Position numbers and translations under genes: made by a program. The notes under the pieces were generated by a model. The model did not search any database. It saw nothing but the letters and a program-made list of their open reading frames with translations, and was not told the DNA's origin. From Heterodera schachtii (Eukaryota > Nematoda > Chromadorea > Rhabditida > Heteroderidae), in NCBI GenBank assembly GCA_023374025.1, contig SIJG01000153.1:217466-281465 (forward strand): a DNA stretch of 64,000 bases. The letters are read 5' to 3'. Positions 47,266 through 59,065 of the stretch are shown in pieces. Each line of letters starts with the position of its first letter. Position 1 is the stretch's first letter.

Positions 47266-47689
47266 CGTGCTGGGACGTTTCGTAAAATCCGCCACGTTGG
47301 GCGTTTCGTAAAATCCGCCATTTTAGCGATTTTTTCGACAAAACATGGTATAACTTTTCTTAATTGCAACCAAATTTTATATTCTTGGTACCCTTCGGTA
47401 GCCAAGCTTTTCCTCTATTAGCATGCCAAATTAAAAAAAATTTGGTCAACTTTAGAAAAAGTTGTGTGAAAATAAGTACTATTTCTGCTATAACTTAGTT
47501 TAAATTTGATAATTTTGTTTGAAATTTTGCAGGCTAATAGAGAAAAAGCTTGGTTATCGAATGATACCAAAAATGTAAAACTTGGTTGATTTTAAGCAAA
47601 GTTATAGCATGTTTTGTCGAAAAAATTGCAAAAATGGCGGATTTTACGAAACGCCCAAGGTGGCGGATTTTACGAAACGACCTAGCACC
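47266..47689. mobile_element. Mutator-like non-autonomous element with 9-bp target duplication
   Basis: Flanked by exact TTTTTGAGG duplications. Right end (inverse) GGTGCTAGGTCGTTTCG, left end GTGCTGGGACGTTTCG. Each terminal repeat carries two copies of CGTTTCGTAAAATCCGCCA separated by about ten bases. The centre is AT-rich and non-coding. Confidence 0.85.
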
Positions 47690-47773
47690 TTTTTGAGGCA
47701 GCCTTAAAACCTTATTTTTGAAAATTTACCGTCCATGTTTGTCTCCCAAACGGACGACCCCCAATTTATAATT

Positions 47774-48800
47774 AGGGCATGAAATTATATGGAAATCCAT
47801 ATTTTTTTCCTGGACTATGGGAGGCTGAAACGCACGAAAAACATGTTTTTAGCTTGGTTTGAAGCTTCTAGGATGGGTTTCTATATCCATATTTATCCAT
47901 ATTTCGCGATTTATGTCCATATTTTCGTATTTTTGTCCATATGTTATGTCCATATTTTGGAATTTTTCCAAAAAACCTCTATTTGAACGGCTCCCATCAG
48001 CTAAATTGGCCTTTTTGACCCCAAAGACCGGAAAATTTTCCGAAAAAGACATTTTTTGGCAAAATTTTATCAAAAAAATTGATTAAATTTAATTTTCTTA
48101 AAAAGTGATTGTTTTACGTCAAAAATAAGAAAAAAATGGAAAATTTCGATTTTTTGGTCGGTTTTCTCTAGAAATTGCTTTTTTGGCAATCCTGAAGAAT
48201 GGGGGTTTCTATTTTCAAAATTTTTTTTTTAAATTTCTACTCAAAATCAATTTCCAGGGGTTTTCGCGGGCGCTGGTCACGAATCTGAACTCGGATTTGC
48301 CTAATTCCAAACCCCGGACCCGAATTCGAACAAAAAACTTGAATTTTTTTTCAAAAGATGTATTTTTCTGGGGAAAAGCTTCGAATTAATTTAACAACTA
48401 TTTATTTTGATACAAAACAATGCTCAAATTATTAATCGAATAGAAAAAAAAACCCAATTTGAGCAAAATTTATTAGATTTTAACGTGTATTTTTGAAAAA
48501 AATTCAACTTTTTTTTGTTCGAATTCGTGTCCGGGGTTCGGAATTGGGGAAATCCAAGTTCATATTCGTAATCAGCACCCTCTAGAACCCCCAGAAACCA
48601 ATTATGAGCACAAAAGAAATAAGTTAAATTAGAAACCCCCATTCTTCAGGATTGCCGCTTTTTTCTTCTAAAACGAGTTCTTAAACCGTATTTAGCCATT
48701 TTAGATGTATTTTACTAGAAATTAATGAATTTGAAGAAAATTTGAAAATTTACCACTAAATTTGAAAAAATTTATGTCCATATTTTGCAATTTTAAACAA
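47774..48800. other. ATCCATATTT-rich repeat with nested foldback element
   Basis: Starts TAGGGCATGAAATTATATGG and has repeated TGTCCATATTT motifs; the left 150 bp recur at 54534-54690. The region encloses the foldback element at 48183-48660. The right boundary is unclear. Confidence 0.5.
48183..48660. mobile_element. foldback element of the GGGTCCGG family, copy 2
   Basis: Left GCAATCCTGAAGAATGGGGG is mirrored by CCCCCATTCTTCAGGATTGC; inside are inverted CCCCGGACCCGAATTCGAAC blocks. About 475 bp. Confidence 0.85.
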
Positions 48801-48958
48801 ACTGTCTAATGTTTTACTTACCTCTGCTCTCTCAGATTAATCAGAATCAGTACGTCTTGTTTAAGTACGAATTGGCTTTTAACGTTTAAACTTGGCATTT
48901 TTTAAAATTTTCTGTTTTTTAGCAAAAATTTAAACGAAATTTTTCTTTGCGTTTTTAC

Positions 48959-51337
48959 ATGTCGTCATCAAAATCAGGCAATTTGGCGGATCGGATGAAG
49001 CATTTGTTGAGCACGGCAAAAGGGGCGGATGCGCACTTTTTGGTGGGGGACGGAGACGAAAAGGAGGCGAGTTTATGTTTTAATTTTTTATATATTTATT
49101 TGTTTTTTTGATTTTTTAAGCTTTTGTCGGCCCATAAAAATATTTTGATGTCCGCTTCCGAAGTTTTCGAGGCGATGTTCCGTTTTGACGCCAAAAATGG
49201 AAAATCGACACGTGGAAAAGGAAAAAAGCGCAAAAAACAAAGCAGATTTAAGCGCACTTCAAGTCATAGAACGGCCCTTAGTAAGAAAAAAACCAAAGAG
49301 GGGACCCTTTTGCGTTGCAATTTGTCTTATATTTAGAGAAATATTTAATATAGAAGTACCAAACAACCCAGTTGCCTTTTTTCCGGGGTGTGTTTTCTAA
49401 AAAGGTTTTGGATGTTAGCCTCACTAAGCAGCGACGGTCCAAGGATTTGGTAATTTCGGCGCTGGCATGGGAGAGGGTACCTCGTTAATTCTTCGATTTT
49501 TCCGGTTTCAATCCAAAATAAATAAAATAGACAACTTTTTAAAATTGAGGCCCCAGAATAGAAAAGTACCCGAAAATTGTCGAACATTACCATCCAAATT
49601 TCCCAAGCCAATGTTAAAAAAAAATTCTTAATCCGTTGAAATTTAGCCTCTGCCGATAATCCCGTGGAGGTGCCCGATATTGAGCCAGAAGCGTTCAGAG
49701 TGATGCTCAGCTTCATTTACGCGGACGATTTGAGTGAATTGGACGGAGAAAACGCAATGGCAGTGCTTTGCGCGGGTCGAAAAATATTTATTTTTTTATG
49801 GGAATTTAAAAAAAAAAAGTTGATGTTATAAGTAAATAATTAATCAAAAACACACCTTCCTAAAAAAAGAATAATATATCTTACCGATCCCTTGCGCTTT
49901 TCATTAGATAATATTTTTTATTTTCAGCTAAAAAGTATTGCATCGATGGATTGGTTAATCGATGTTTGCAAATTCCAATTCCGAAGCTGTCAAATGTTTT
50001 TCTGGCCTTTGCCCAGACACGTCTTTTTGACTTTGAGGTGGAGAATGTGATTACTTTGTGATTAATTTATTATCGGAAATACTGTCGGTTCCTCGCTCCT
50101 ATTTTTGGCAAAATTTGTTTTAAAAAGTCATGAAAAAAACAAAAAGAGAGACTTCACATTTAAATTGGCCAAATTTTTTAGGAAATTTGAAATTTTAGGG
50201 TCTATTTTAATGTATATTCCTCAAAACGTTTTCAGGATTTTGCTCACCAATGTTTCTTTTACATTTGTCAAAATGCGGACGAATTATTCGAATCTGACGA
50301 ATTCTTGCAAATTGACCAGAAATTGTTGTGTGAACTATTCGATTTTGATCAGTTGGTGATCAGCAGTGAATTTGAAATTTGGAATGCGGTAAAATAAATA
50401 TTAAAATTTAATTATATTTGTTTATTTTCCAAGGCACTTAATTGGGCCGATGAAAAGTGCCGTCAAAATGCCATCGAATGTTCCGCTGAGAATCGTCGTG
50501 CGGCGCTTGGCGCGGCACTGTTCAAAATTCGCTTTTCTCACATTTCAATGGAGGATTTTACCGAAAGCATCGGTAGTAATTTTTTTAAAATAAAACAAAT
50601 TCTTTGTGTATTTTATGGCAGTTCCTTCTGGCATTTTGACAAACGATGAATTTGTCTCCGTTTATCAATTCCATTGTCACCCCAATCTCCGTGGTGTGCC
50701 CGGGCTTAAACCGTTGAAATTTCCATGGCATGGACGAATTTCTGATTGGAACACAGCCAAAGGCAACAGAGGGACCCTGGCGATGGAAATTGAGAAAATT
50801 TCTGAATTTTCACGAGAGAAAGTGGGGAGTAGACGAAACAGTGAACTCGAAGTGTCAATAAAGGGACTTTCTTGGAAAATATCGGCAGAAATAAAGACGA
50901 AGGAAAAAAGCACTGATGAGAAATGGCTGGGATTTTTCCTTTTGTGCACAGCTTCGGGAAAAGGTGAACACAAAATTAAGTTTTTTGATCACATTACCTA
51001 ATTTTGATTGGATTACCAAAGATGGAAATTGGAGTTGCAAATGTTCGGCAACCCTTCGAATTATTTCACAAAAGAACGGAACGAAGGATTTGACGGGAAA
51101 ATATGACAGAGTTTTTAAGAAAGAAGAAAGCTGCTGGGGATACTCAAATTTTATTACTTTTGCAGTGAGTGACAGCCAAAACACCATTTATTGGATTAAT
51201 AAACAGTAAAAATTAAGGAATTAATGGACCTGAGCAAAGGATTTTACAACAAAAATGAGGACAAAGTGACGCTGGCAATTGATTTTACGGTGGGAGAAGA
51301 AAAAGGGACAACAAAGCGCAAATTGGCAGATGGATAA
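48959..51337 (+). CDS. BTB-BACK-MATH protein (CUL3-adaptor-like)
   Basis: Nine exons with all phases closing: 48959-49066, 49121-49211, 49647-49775, 49928-50037, 50236-50388, 50434-50572, 50622-50963, 51022-51164, 51218-51337 (TAA); 444 residues. BTB from about residue 10 (LADRMKHLLSTAKGADAHFL; LLSAHKNILMSASEVFEAMF), BACK about 115-245 (DFAHQCFFYICQNADELFES; ALNWADEKCRQNAIECSAEN), one MATH domain about 255-405 (ISDWNTAKGNRGTLAMEIEK; LSWKISAEIK; NWSCKCSATLRIIS), and the basic tail TTKRKLADG. Exon 2 ends at an unusual ACAC/GTGGAA donor. Intron 1 (54 nt) begins with GC. Expected role: substrate adaptor for a CUL3 ubiquitin ligase, by family knowledge. Same exon layout as the gene at 33839-37856 apart from lacking the second MATH pair of exons. 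Confidence 0.85.
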
Positions 51338-51392
51338 ACACATGTTCCAATCACTCATTTTCTGTTGATTTGATAATTAGCAAATTTTATTC

Positions 51393-51398
51393 AATAAA
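51393..51398 (+). terminator. polyadenylation signal of the BTB-BACK-MATH gene
   Basis: AATAAA 56 nt after the stop codon at 51337. Confidence 0.65.
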
Positions 51399-51414
51399 GC
51401 AATGTTCATTTTTA

Positions 51415-51775
51415 TTAGAGCATGGAGAAGCCAGGAAAAATATATGTTTTACATAAAATTTCCATCACTAATCATTAGAGCCCGGACTTTAAGCACGAAA
51501 ATTTCTCAAATAGGCACGAAAAATTGGAAAAAGGCATAAAAAATGAACAAAAACGTCAAAAAAAGGCACGAAAAATTGGGAAAAGGCAGCAAAAATCAAC
51601 ATTTTTCTAGTAAAAATTTTCCAAATTTTTTTTTTTTTGCTCTTAGGGCCTAAATTTTTTTCTTTTATATTATATCAACAATTTCAACACCGTAGCGATT
51701 TAAAAAAAATACTGAAAAGGCATGAAAAAGGCACCAAAATTACGTGCCCGGCATAAGGCACCAAATGTCGGTAGA
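51415..51775. mobile_element. transposon remnants truncating the next MATH copy
   Basis: 51415-51475 is the right-end block of the ATGTAAATA element family (GAGCATGGAGAAGCCAGGAA). It is followed by an AGGCACGAAAAATTGG-rich element from TTAGAGCCCGG to GTGCCCGGC. The MATH-coding similarity resumes directly after it. Confidence 0.6.
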
Positions 51776-51778
51776 AAC

Positions 51779-52785
51779 AGAAATTGATGGAGAAAGCAAA
51801 GAAAAATGGCTGAAATTTTACCTTTGGTGCACCGCTCCAACAGCAGAAAGTGGACAAAATATCAATTTGGATTTAATATTTATGCGAACTATTTAGGTGA
51901 AAATTGGAGTTGCAAATGTTCGGCAACCTTTCGAATTGTTTCACTAAAAAGCGGCACCGAAAATTCCATTGTAAAATTTTTTGATCGAGTTTTTAACAAT
52001 GAAAGAACTATTTGGGGATTTGAAAATTTTACCACAATTGCAGTGAGTTATAATTAAATTTTTTTCCTAAATTTAATGGCCAAAATTAAAGGAATTGATG
52101 GATCCGAGCAAAGGCTTTTATGACAAAGGCGGGGACAAAGTGACATTTGCCATTGACATCTTTGTGGAAGAAGAAAATGAGGAGAAATTCGATCCAAATC
52201 ATCACAAATCCAATGGGACAATTGAAATGGAAATTGACAAATTGTCGGAATTTGCACGAGAAATTCGTGGGAGTGAACGGAGCAGCGAAACTCTTTTTGT
52301 AAAGGGAATTCCGTGGAAAATATCGGCAAGAATAATGTCCAAGAAAAACGACAAAACAAACAAATGGTTGGGCTTTGCCCTTGAGTGTTCCCCTCAAAAA
52401 GGTGCAAAAATAAAAAGTAATTAATATAAATTAAATGTTTTTATTTTGCCATTTTTAAGATTCGAATTGGAGCTGCGAATGTTCGGCAACAGTTCGAATT
52501 CTTTCACAAAAGAGCGGAAAGGATGGTCTAACGCAAAAAATAGATGCGAAACGCTTTTTTAGCGCAAAAGAATATTTGGGATTTCGCACATTGATCCCTT
52601 TTGTGGTGAGCAGAAATTAAAAAAAAAATTTTTTTTTGCAATTAAATGTATAATTAATTAAAATTAAGAATCTGATGGGTCCGAGCTCAGCGTTATACGA
52701 CAAAGACGGGGACAAAGTGACGTTGGCCATTGATTTTACGATGGAAGAAAAGAAAGGGACAAAACGCAAATTAGCCGATGACTAA
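51779..52785 (+). pseudogene. 5'-truncated MATH-MATH copy (no BTB or BACK)
   Basis: Begins mid-domain in MATH 1 (EIDGESKEKWLKFYLWCTAP) and continues through exons 51897-52042, 52092-52401, 52460-52605 and 52669-52785 (TAA), closely matching the last exons of the gene at 33839-37856 but in opposite orientation. The donor after the first fragment reads GTG/GACAAA where the parent has GTG/GTCAAA, so it is lost. The 3' flank, including AATAAA at 52894-52899, also matches the parent's flank. It is an inverted segmental copy. Exons after 51897 remain open, so a headless MATH protein is possible if transcribed. Confidence 0.8.
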
Positions 52786-53130
52786 GCCCATCTAATCACT
52801 TTTTTTGTGTTCATTCGATTTTTGCAAATTTTATACCATAAGTATATAATTATGAGTGTTAACTAATCATTTTTCATCTCATCTTTAAATTTTAATAAAT
52901 TTCTTCGAAGATATCGCAAAGAAAAAGTGCCGGGGCCGAACTGAGGTCCGGCTTTGAGGACTTTAAAATGAGAAATATTGTTGAAAAAAGCTTAAAATCA
53001 GTCTAATTGTAAGTAAATATGGAAATGGAATTTGGGACGACGTTTTTTGGGAAAATGGCTATTGTTTATTTTTCATAGGTTTAAATCCAGCCGAGTGAGC
53101 AGCATGCTTTTTTAGTTCAGTAGTCATTTG

Positions 53131-53604
53131 TAGGGATGCGATTTTTAGGCACAAAAATCGCGAAATAGGCACAAAAATAGGCAAATAAATTTTTTTATTA
53201 ACGTTGTTTAGGTAGCAAATCACGTAAAAACTTACAAATAAATTAAATTTGCTTATATTTCAATTGTTTTTAAAATTTATTCGAATAAGAACATTTTTAG
53301 TGAAAACTTTTATCATGAAAAAAATAGTGATGATCAATTTTTTGAAAATTATCAAAAATTCTTAAAGGTGTATTTTCTGGAAATTTTTTTGGTCTGTTTT
53401 TTTCGTTTTTATTGCATTTTTGTTAAGGATTTTTTCAAAAATCCTAAATAGGCACCTTAGGCACAAAAACTCCAAAATAGGCAAAGTTAGGAATTATAAA
53501 GTCATCGTAGACATCCAAACCAAGCGGAAAATGCGTTTTTCGTGCTTATCTGTGCGTATTAAGTGCGCAAAAATTTTAGGCATTTGCCTAAAATCGCATC
53601 CCTA
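53131..53604. mobile_element. hAT-type non-autonomous element with 8-bp target duplication
   Basis: Ends TAGGGATGCGATTTTTAGGC and inverted GCCTAAAATCGCATCCCTA; exact flanking duplication GTCATTTG. Confidence 0.93.
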
Positions 53605-53798
53605 GTCATTTGCAACATTTTTAAATAAATTTTTTTAAATTTTCTTATGCCAAAATAAAGGACAAGAATATGGCGGAACCGTCAGTTGGGCTCTCACGTT
53701 TCGGCGCCAGCTCGTTTTTCCATGATAGCTTTTTTCTTTGGCATCCAAATCCAACATTCTTGGTATCATTCTAAAGTGAAAAGAGTTTGGTCATTTAC

Positions 53799-54185
53799 CT
53801 TAAGTGTTCCCCTCAAAAAGGTGAAAAAATAAAAAGTAATTAAAATTTTTGCCATTTTTAAGACCCGAATTGGAGCTGCGAATGTTCGGCAACAGTTCGA
53901 ATTCTTTCACAAAAGAGCGGAAAGGATGGTCTAACGCAAAAAATAGATGCGAAACGCTTTTTTAGCGCAAAAGAATATTTGGGATTTCGCACATTGATCC
54001 CTTTTGTGGTGAGCAGAAATTAAAAAAAAAAATTTTTTTTTGCAATTAAATGACCATAATTTATAAAGGATCTGATGGGTCCGAGCTCAGCATTATATGA
54101 CAAAGACGAGGACAAAGTCATCTTAGCCATTGATTTTACGGTTGAAGAAAAGAAAGGGACAAAGCGCAAATTGACCGATGAATAA
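53799..54185 (+). pseudogene. second truncated MATH copy (last two exons)
   Basis: Exon remnant CSPQKG at about 53805-53821, then 53863-54008 and 54069-54185 (TAA). Nearly identical to exons 10 and 11 of the gene at 33839-37856 and to 52460-52785. Exon 11 shares GTCATCTTAGCCATTGATTT with the distant parent rather than with the neighbouring copy. AATAAA at 54232-54237. Confidence 0.8.
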
Positions 54186-55078
54186 GCACATATTCCAATC
54201 ACTCATTTTGTTTTATTTGGAATTTTATATCAATAAATCATTTGTCTGATTATGAATGAATCATTGTCATCTTATCTTTAGAAACAAACTCTAACAAAAG
54301 CATCTCTAAATTATTTTTAATTGTATGTATGATGAGTTTAATTAAATCATTTTTATCTATTTGGATTTTTGGTGGTCCTCTGTCCGTGGGTCCTTCGATA
54401 GTGGTGATCTCGACAGTGTTTTCGACACAGTAAAAAAAATTGCTTTCTCTTGTCGAGATGATGACATATAATGGGGGGGGGGGGGCGCATGACGGAAAGA
54501 TTTGCAAAATTTTTTTGAATGACAATAATTATTAGAGTTTCCAATTGAAATCCATATTTTTTTTTCCTGCACTGTTTGAGGCCTGAAACTCACGAAAAAC
54601 CTGTTTTTAACTTGGTTTGAAGCTTCTCGGATGGGTTTCTATATCCATATTTTTCCATATTTCACGATTTATGTCAAACATGTTAGCGGAGTTCGCTGTT
54701 AAGTGATCCATACATGTGCAAGGGGTGTCTCGACACACCCCCCTCTCGTCGTAAGAGGCCTCGGACACCCCTCCCTCGTTCGTCGTAAGGGGGGCGGCTG
54801 TAAAAGAGGGAGGGGGTGGTCGTGGAGGGGTGGGGGGGGGGAAGGGTCGTAACGAAGTGGGAAAATTTAAAATTTGCACAATTATCGGCCTTTTTAGTGT
54901 AAATCTGTTAACAAATCGTACTCAAATTTTCAAAAATTATTTCCGGCCGCGCCTATCGGCACCGCCGGACCGCCACCCCCCGTTACCCAAATTGCTCAAA
55001 ATTCCCGGTCGGATAACTTAGGGGTTTTTGTGCTTCCAACTTCAAACTTACAAGATTTTTGATCATTGCAAAAAAAAA
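54186..55078. other. non-coding stretch with repeat remnants
   Basis: Contains a poly-G run near 54475-54486, a second copy of the ATCCATATTT element end (54534-54690), two imperfect ACACCCC...CGTCGTAAG units at about 54730-54790 and a GC-rich hairpin repeat at 54943-54968. No gene seen. Confidence 0.5.
54943..54968 (-). repeat. GC-rich hairpin repeat, copy 5
   Basis: On the minus strand CCGGCGGTGCC, loop GATA, GGCGCGGCCGG; preceded on the plus strand by AAATCTGTTAACAAATCGTA, which is shared with copies 6 and 7. Confidence 0.9.
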
Positions 55079-55147
55079 TTGATGACGGATTGTCCATTAT
55101 TGACGGATTGTCCTTCACTGACGGATTGACCACTGACGGTTTGTCGG
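55079..55147. repeat. short tandem GACGGATTG repeat
   Basis: Four imperfect units of about 16-19 bp containing GACGGATTGTCC or close variants. Confidence 0.85.
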
Positions 55148-55525
55148 GACCCCATCCCCCTTTGGCGCTGATCGGACCAATCAGCAACATCAGTCCACCA
55201 GAGCAAACGACGAAAAAGGGAAAAAGGTGCGCAATTCCCTTTACAGAAAGGGAACGGACAACTTTTTTGGAAAACCCATTCGCGACAACTTATGTCCAAG
55301 TATTCCAACTAATTAACTGCCTTTGCTTCTGTCTTTAAAGAGATTTTGCAACAAAATTTTATTTTATAATTGAAACATAAAAAATAAAGTCAAAATTGAA
55401 GCGAAAAAACTTCAAAATCATTTAATTAAACACACCAATTTAAATGCAGATCAAACACAAAAAAAAAATAAATACTTTAAAAAAAATCAAAATTGGTTGG
55501 TCGAATGAATGGCGGATGAGCTTAA

Positions 55526-55629
55526 CCAATGGCCAGTTTACGTTTTGTCCTTTTTTGTTCTTTCACTGCGATATCGGTGGCCAATTTCACTTTGTCCACA
55601 TTTTTGTCATAAAATCGTTTGTTTTCATT
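55526..55629 (-). pseudogene. fragment of a last MATH-gene exon
   Basis: On the minus strand it reads FYDKNVDKVKLATDIAVKEQ then KRTKRKLAIG, clearly related to the terminal exon of the BTB-BACK-MATH genes. It breaks off at 55630 against TTAGAGTAGGATGGGACGGG, which looks like a transposon end. Confidence 0.7.
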
Positions 55630-55834
55630 AGAGTAGGATGGGACGGGGAAATCTTGCCAAAACCGGGACCTGCCAGAACTTCATTCAGTAAATTAAAAAA
55701 AATTAAAAAAAATTATAATATTAAAAATTTATTCATTAAATAAAAAATTATAAGGAAAAATAATATAAAAAATATTTTTAATCCAAAAAATATATTTTAA
55801 AAAATAATTTTTTTTTAATTTCTGAATAAATTTT

Positions 55835-56293
55835 AATTGGTGGTCAGTAATGAATTTGAAATTTGGCAAGATGTAATTTTAACTTTTAATTTTTTGGTAT
55901 TTTAATTGATTTGTTTGTTTTCTGTTTAGGCAATCTGTTGGGCCGACAAAAAAAAATTGGTAGCAATTTTTAAAATTAAAAAAAGTTATTTATTTATTTG
56001 CAGTTCCTTCTGGCATTTTGACAACCGATGAATTTGTCTCCGTTTATCAGTTCCATTGCCACCCGAATCTACGCGATGTTCCCGGGCTTCGACCGTTGGA
56101 AATTCCTTGTCACGGACAATTTCCGATTGGAACACAGCCAAAGGCAACAGAGGGACACTGGCGATGGAAAGTGAGAAATTTTCTGAATTTGCGCGAGAGG
56201 AAGAGGGAAATCGAAGTGTTTATAAAGTGATTCCGTGGAAAATAACGAAAGAAACAGAAATTGATGAAAAAAGCAATGAAAAATGGCTGGAAT
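55835..56293 (+). pseudogene. degenerate BACK-MATH fragment
   Basis: Contains VVSNEFEIWQD (end of a BACK exon), a scrap resembling the next BACK exon (ICWADKK at about 55930), then the first MATH exon from 56005 (VPSGILTTDEFVSVYQFHCH). A one-base loss near 56118, in the GGACAATTTCCGATTGG block where paralogues have GGACGAATTTC, shifts the frame. A stop follows WLE. Confidence 0.8.
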
Positions 56294-56401
56294 AATTTAT
56301 TAGCTTTGGTGCTTACCCAAAAATGACAGTGCACTAAAAAGGATGTCGACAAATAACTGGTTTAGATGTTTTAGAAGAATTAATGCGAGCCTTGGCGAAG
56401 T

Positions 56402-56990
56402 CAGGGATGCGATCGCCAAAACCCAAAAACCGGGCGCGCGAGTTGAAAAACCCGGCAAAAACCCGGCAAAAATTTTCAAAAACCCGGCAAAAAACCCGGC
56501 AATTTTTTAAGCCAATTATTCACTGTAAAAAAGGTCAATGACATTTAAACAATATATTGAAATTAATGAGTCTAACAAAGGCATGCCAATCCTGTTTCTC
56601 TCGTCCGTTTTGATGTTCTTCAGAACAGAAAAGACTGATTCACAAAATGCATTAGAAGGGAAAATTGACAGAATTGCAGAGACTAGTGATTTGAGCAGGA
56701 CAAACTTTGGGAATAAAATCAGAAATAGATTTTTGGGACATTCTGCAGACTAGAAAATGAGGATCAAAAATTAATAAAATAAACCGGAACAATTAACGAA
56801 AACTATATTTGGATCTCAATTTTGGCAAAATGTTTAATAAAATTCAAATAAATGAATTGAAATAGGAAACCCGGCAAAAAACCCAAAAACCCGGCAAAAA
56901 ACCCGGCAGTTTCAAAAACCCGGCAAAAACCCGGCACGGACCCCAAAAACCCGGCAAATGCCGGGTTTACCAGGTAAAATCGCACCTCTG
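56402..56990. mobile_element. hAT-type non-autonomous element with 8-bp target duplication
   Basis: Ends CAGGGATGCGATC and ATCGCACCTCTG; exact duplication GGCGAAGT. Arms contain many AAACCCGGCAAA repeats in inverse orientation. The centre has an open frame of 71 residues (starting MTFKQYIEINESNKGM) without recognised similarity. Confidence 0.93.
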
Positions 56991-57615
56991 GGCGAAGTAT
57001 TGAAACTGATCGGATTAATTTATGATCCTAAATCAAAATGTAATTTCTCACTTTCAGGCTTTGGCACCTGCCACGGGTTGAGAAACTAAAAATTAAATAT
57101 TTTCAATCGACAAAATTTTCGAAAAGAATGAAAACTATCGATTTTTGTTTTCCCTTTTTAAAAATTGGTAAATTTTAATAAAAAATGAATTTTCGCTTTT
57201 TAAATTGTTTTTCGTTAAAATTATAATTTTACATCGTTTTTAATCTTAATAGCTTTTTTAGTCCCAATATGATTTAATTATTTATTTTCAGACCGTTTTC
57301 TTTCTGCTGAGCATTGACCTCCAAAGTGTTTAAAATAATAATATATTTAATTATATTAATTAGTTTTGAATTTACCATTTGAGTGAAAATAAGTGCAAAA
57401 AACGTGAAAATAATAATTATAATTTTCGGTTTCAAAAGTTATAAATATAAATACATTCAAGCAATTAGCGCAGCTTTTATATACTTTCATTCTCATTAAA
57501 TTTCTTTTTTTTCTTAAATTGGAAGTTGGCTATAATAAAAGAAGTTTATTGGGTTTGCACATAAAAAACAATAAAATGAATCAAATAAAATATATTTATT
57601 GTATTCAATTATTCA

Positions 57616-58305
57616 CAGGGTTCCCAGATCTGAGGCTTTAGCCTCATTTTGTGGTTTTTAGATAGGTCAATGAGGCGAAATTTCAAAATGAGGCTTTTTG
57701 TGGTTTTTTGAGAAATTTTGAAGATTTTTGAGGCTTTTGGGGAAAATCGTCTGAATCGCTTAAATTTTATGCTTAATTTCGATAAATTGGCATAATGTTT
57801 GACAATCATTTAATATATAATTAGGGTTTTTTAAAAACGTCAAAACAAAAATCTCACCCAAATTTTCGAAATTTTTTTTTAATTTTTCATAAAAACCAGA
57901 AAAAAACAATTTTTTCCAAAAATTCACAAAATTAAGAATTTTTTTTCAATGAAAATGCTAAAAATATGGTCAAAATTCTGCCTTAAAAATTTGCTAAAAA
58001 TCACAAAATTTATTCATTTTTGTGGACAAATCTGTTAACAAATAGTATTAAAATTATAAAAAAATTTTCCCAGCAGCGCCTATCGGCACCGCCGGCCCCC
58101 TTGTGCCCTATAAATTTTTTGTAAAAAGGCAAAAAAAAATCAACTTCGGTTTTTCATGCTTAGAATTTCCCAAAATGTTATTTCTAACAATAAATTGAAA
58201 ATATATAACATTTGAACATTTAAACATGTTTTGAAAAAATTTGTAAAAATGAGGCTTTTTTGCATGCCAAATGAGGCTTTTGAAAATTTTAATCTGGCTA
58301 CCCTG
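57616..58305. mobile_element. hAT-type non-autonomous element with 8-bp target duplication
   Basis: Ends CAGGGTTCCCAGAT and ATCTGGCTACCCTG; exact duplication ATTATTCA. Interior has repeated TGAGGCTTTT motifs and encloses hairpin repeat copy 6. Confidence 0.93.
58071..58095 (-). repeat. GC-rich hairpin repeat, copy 6
   Basis: On the minus strand CCGGCGGTGCC, loop GATA, GGCGCTGCTG; preceded on the plus strand by AAATCTGTTAACAAATAGTA. Confidence 0.85.
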
Positions 58306-58459
58306 ATTATTCATAAATGGATTTGGGTAAAAATTTGAAGAAAAAAAGGCTCTTGAATAATAACGGAATGACAAAAATTGCAAAATGGGCTTTTCATTTA
58401 CTTTCATCTGCCTAAAGGAGTGCGTAAATGAAAAAAACAATACAATAAGTTAAAACTAC

Positions 58460-58553
58460 AGCTTTCCAAATTGCAAATTCATGGCTGACCACCAATTGTT
58501 CACGCGACAAAGCAAATTCTGATCAATTTGCAAAAATTTCTCTGATCCGAACA
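58460..58553 (-). pseudogene. fragment of a BACK exon
   Basis: On the minus strand it reads EKFLQIDQNLLC and, after a shift of frame, EQLVVSHEFAIWKA up to a GTAG donor. It matches exon 5 of the BTB genes. Isolated and frameshifted. Confidence 0.7.
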
Positions 58554-58654
58554 TTGTAAACACACATTAAAGTACAATAATTGTTTATATTCAGAGTGCT
58601 CAATTATTAACCATATATTTCTTGAAAATTTGGAACATTTTTGGTAGAAATTCG

Positions 58655-59065
58655 GTACTTTTTCACTTTACGCCATATAAAAATTTTTTTTTAAATTTTT
58701 TATTTTCCGGGGTTTTCGGATCACTGATCACGAATATGACATTCATTTCGAACAACTCCGAAACCCGGACCCGAATTCGTACAAAAAGATGAAAATTCAA
58801 TTTTAAAATTTCGCTTTCTTAGTCTAAAAATGGTTTATTTTATTGCATGAGTGGAAGCTTTCAGTTTGTTTCCATATATTTAAGTTGTTTTTTGACAAAA
58901 AAATTGAGAATTTTAAAAATTTTAGGTTTTCGACTTTTGTTCGAATTCGGGTCCGGGTTTCGGAATTGTTCGAAATGAATGTCATATTTGTGATCAGCGA
59001 CCCCGAAAACCCCAAAAAATTAAGAAAAACATTTTTATGTGGCGTAAAGCGAAAAAGTAAATTCT
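58655..59065. mobile_element. foldback element of the GGGTCCGG family, copy 3
   Basis: Left TACTTTTTCACTTTACGCCA is mirrored by TGGCGTAAAGCGAAAAAGTA; inner inverted blocks around CGGACCCGAATTCG. The arms span about 150 nt each. Confidence 0.85.
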
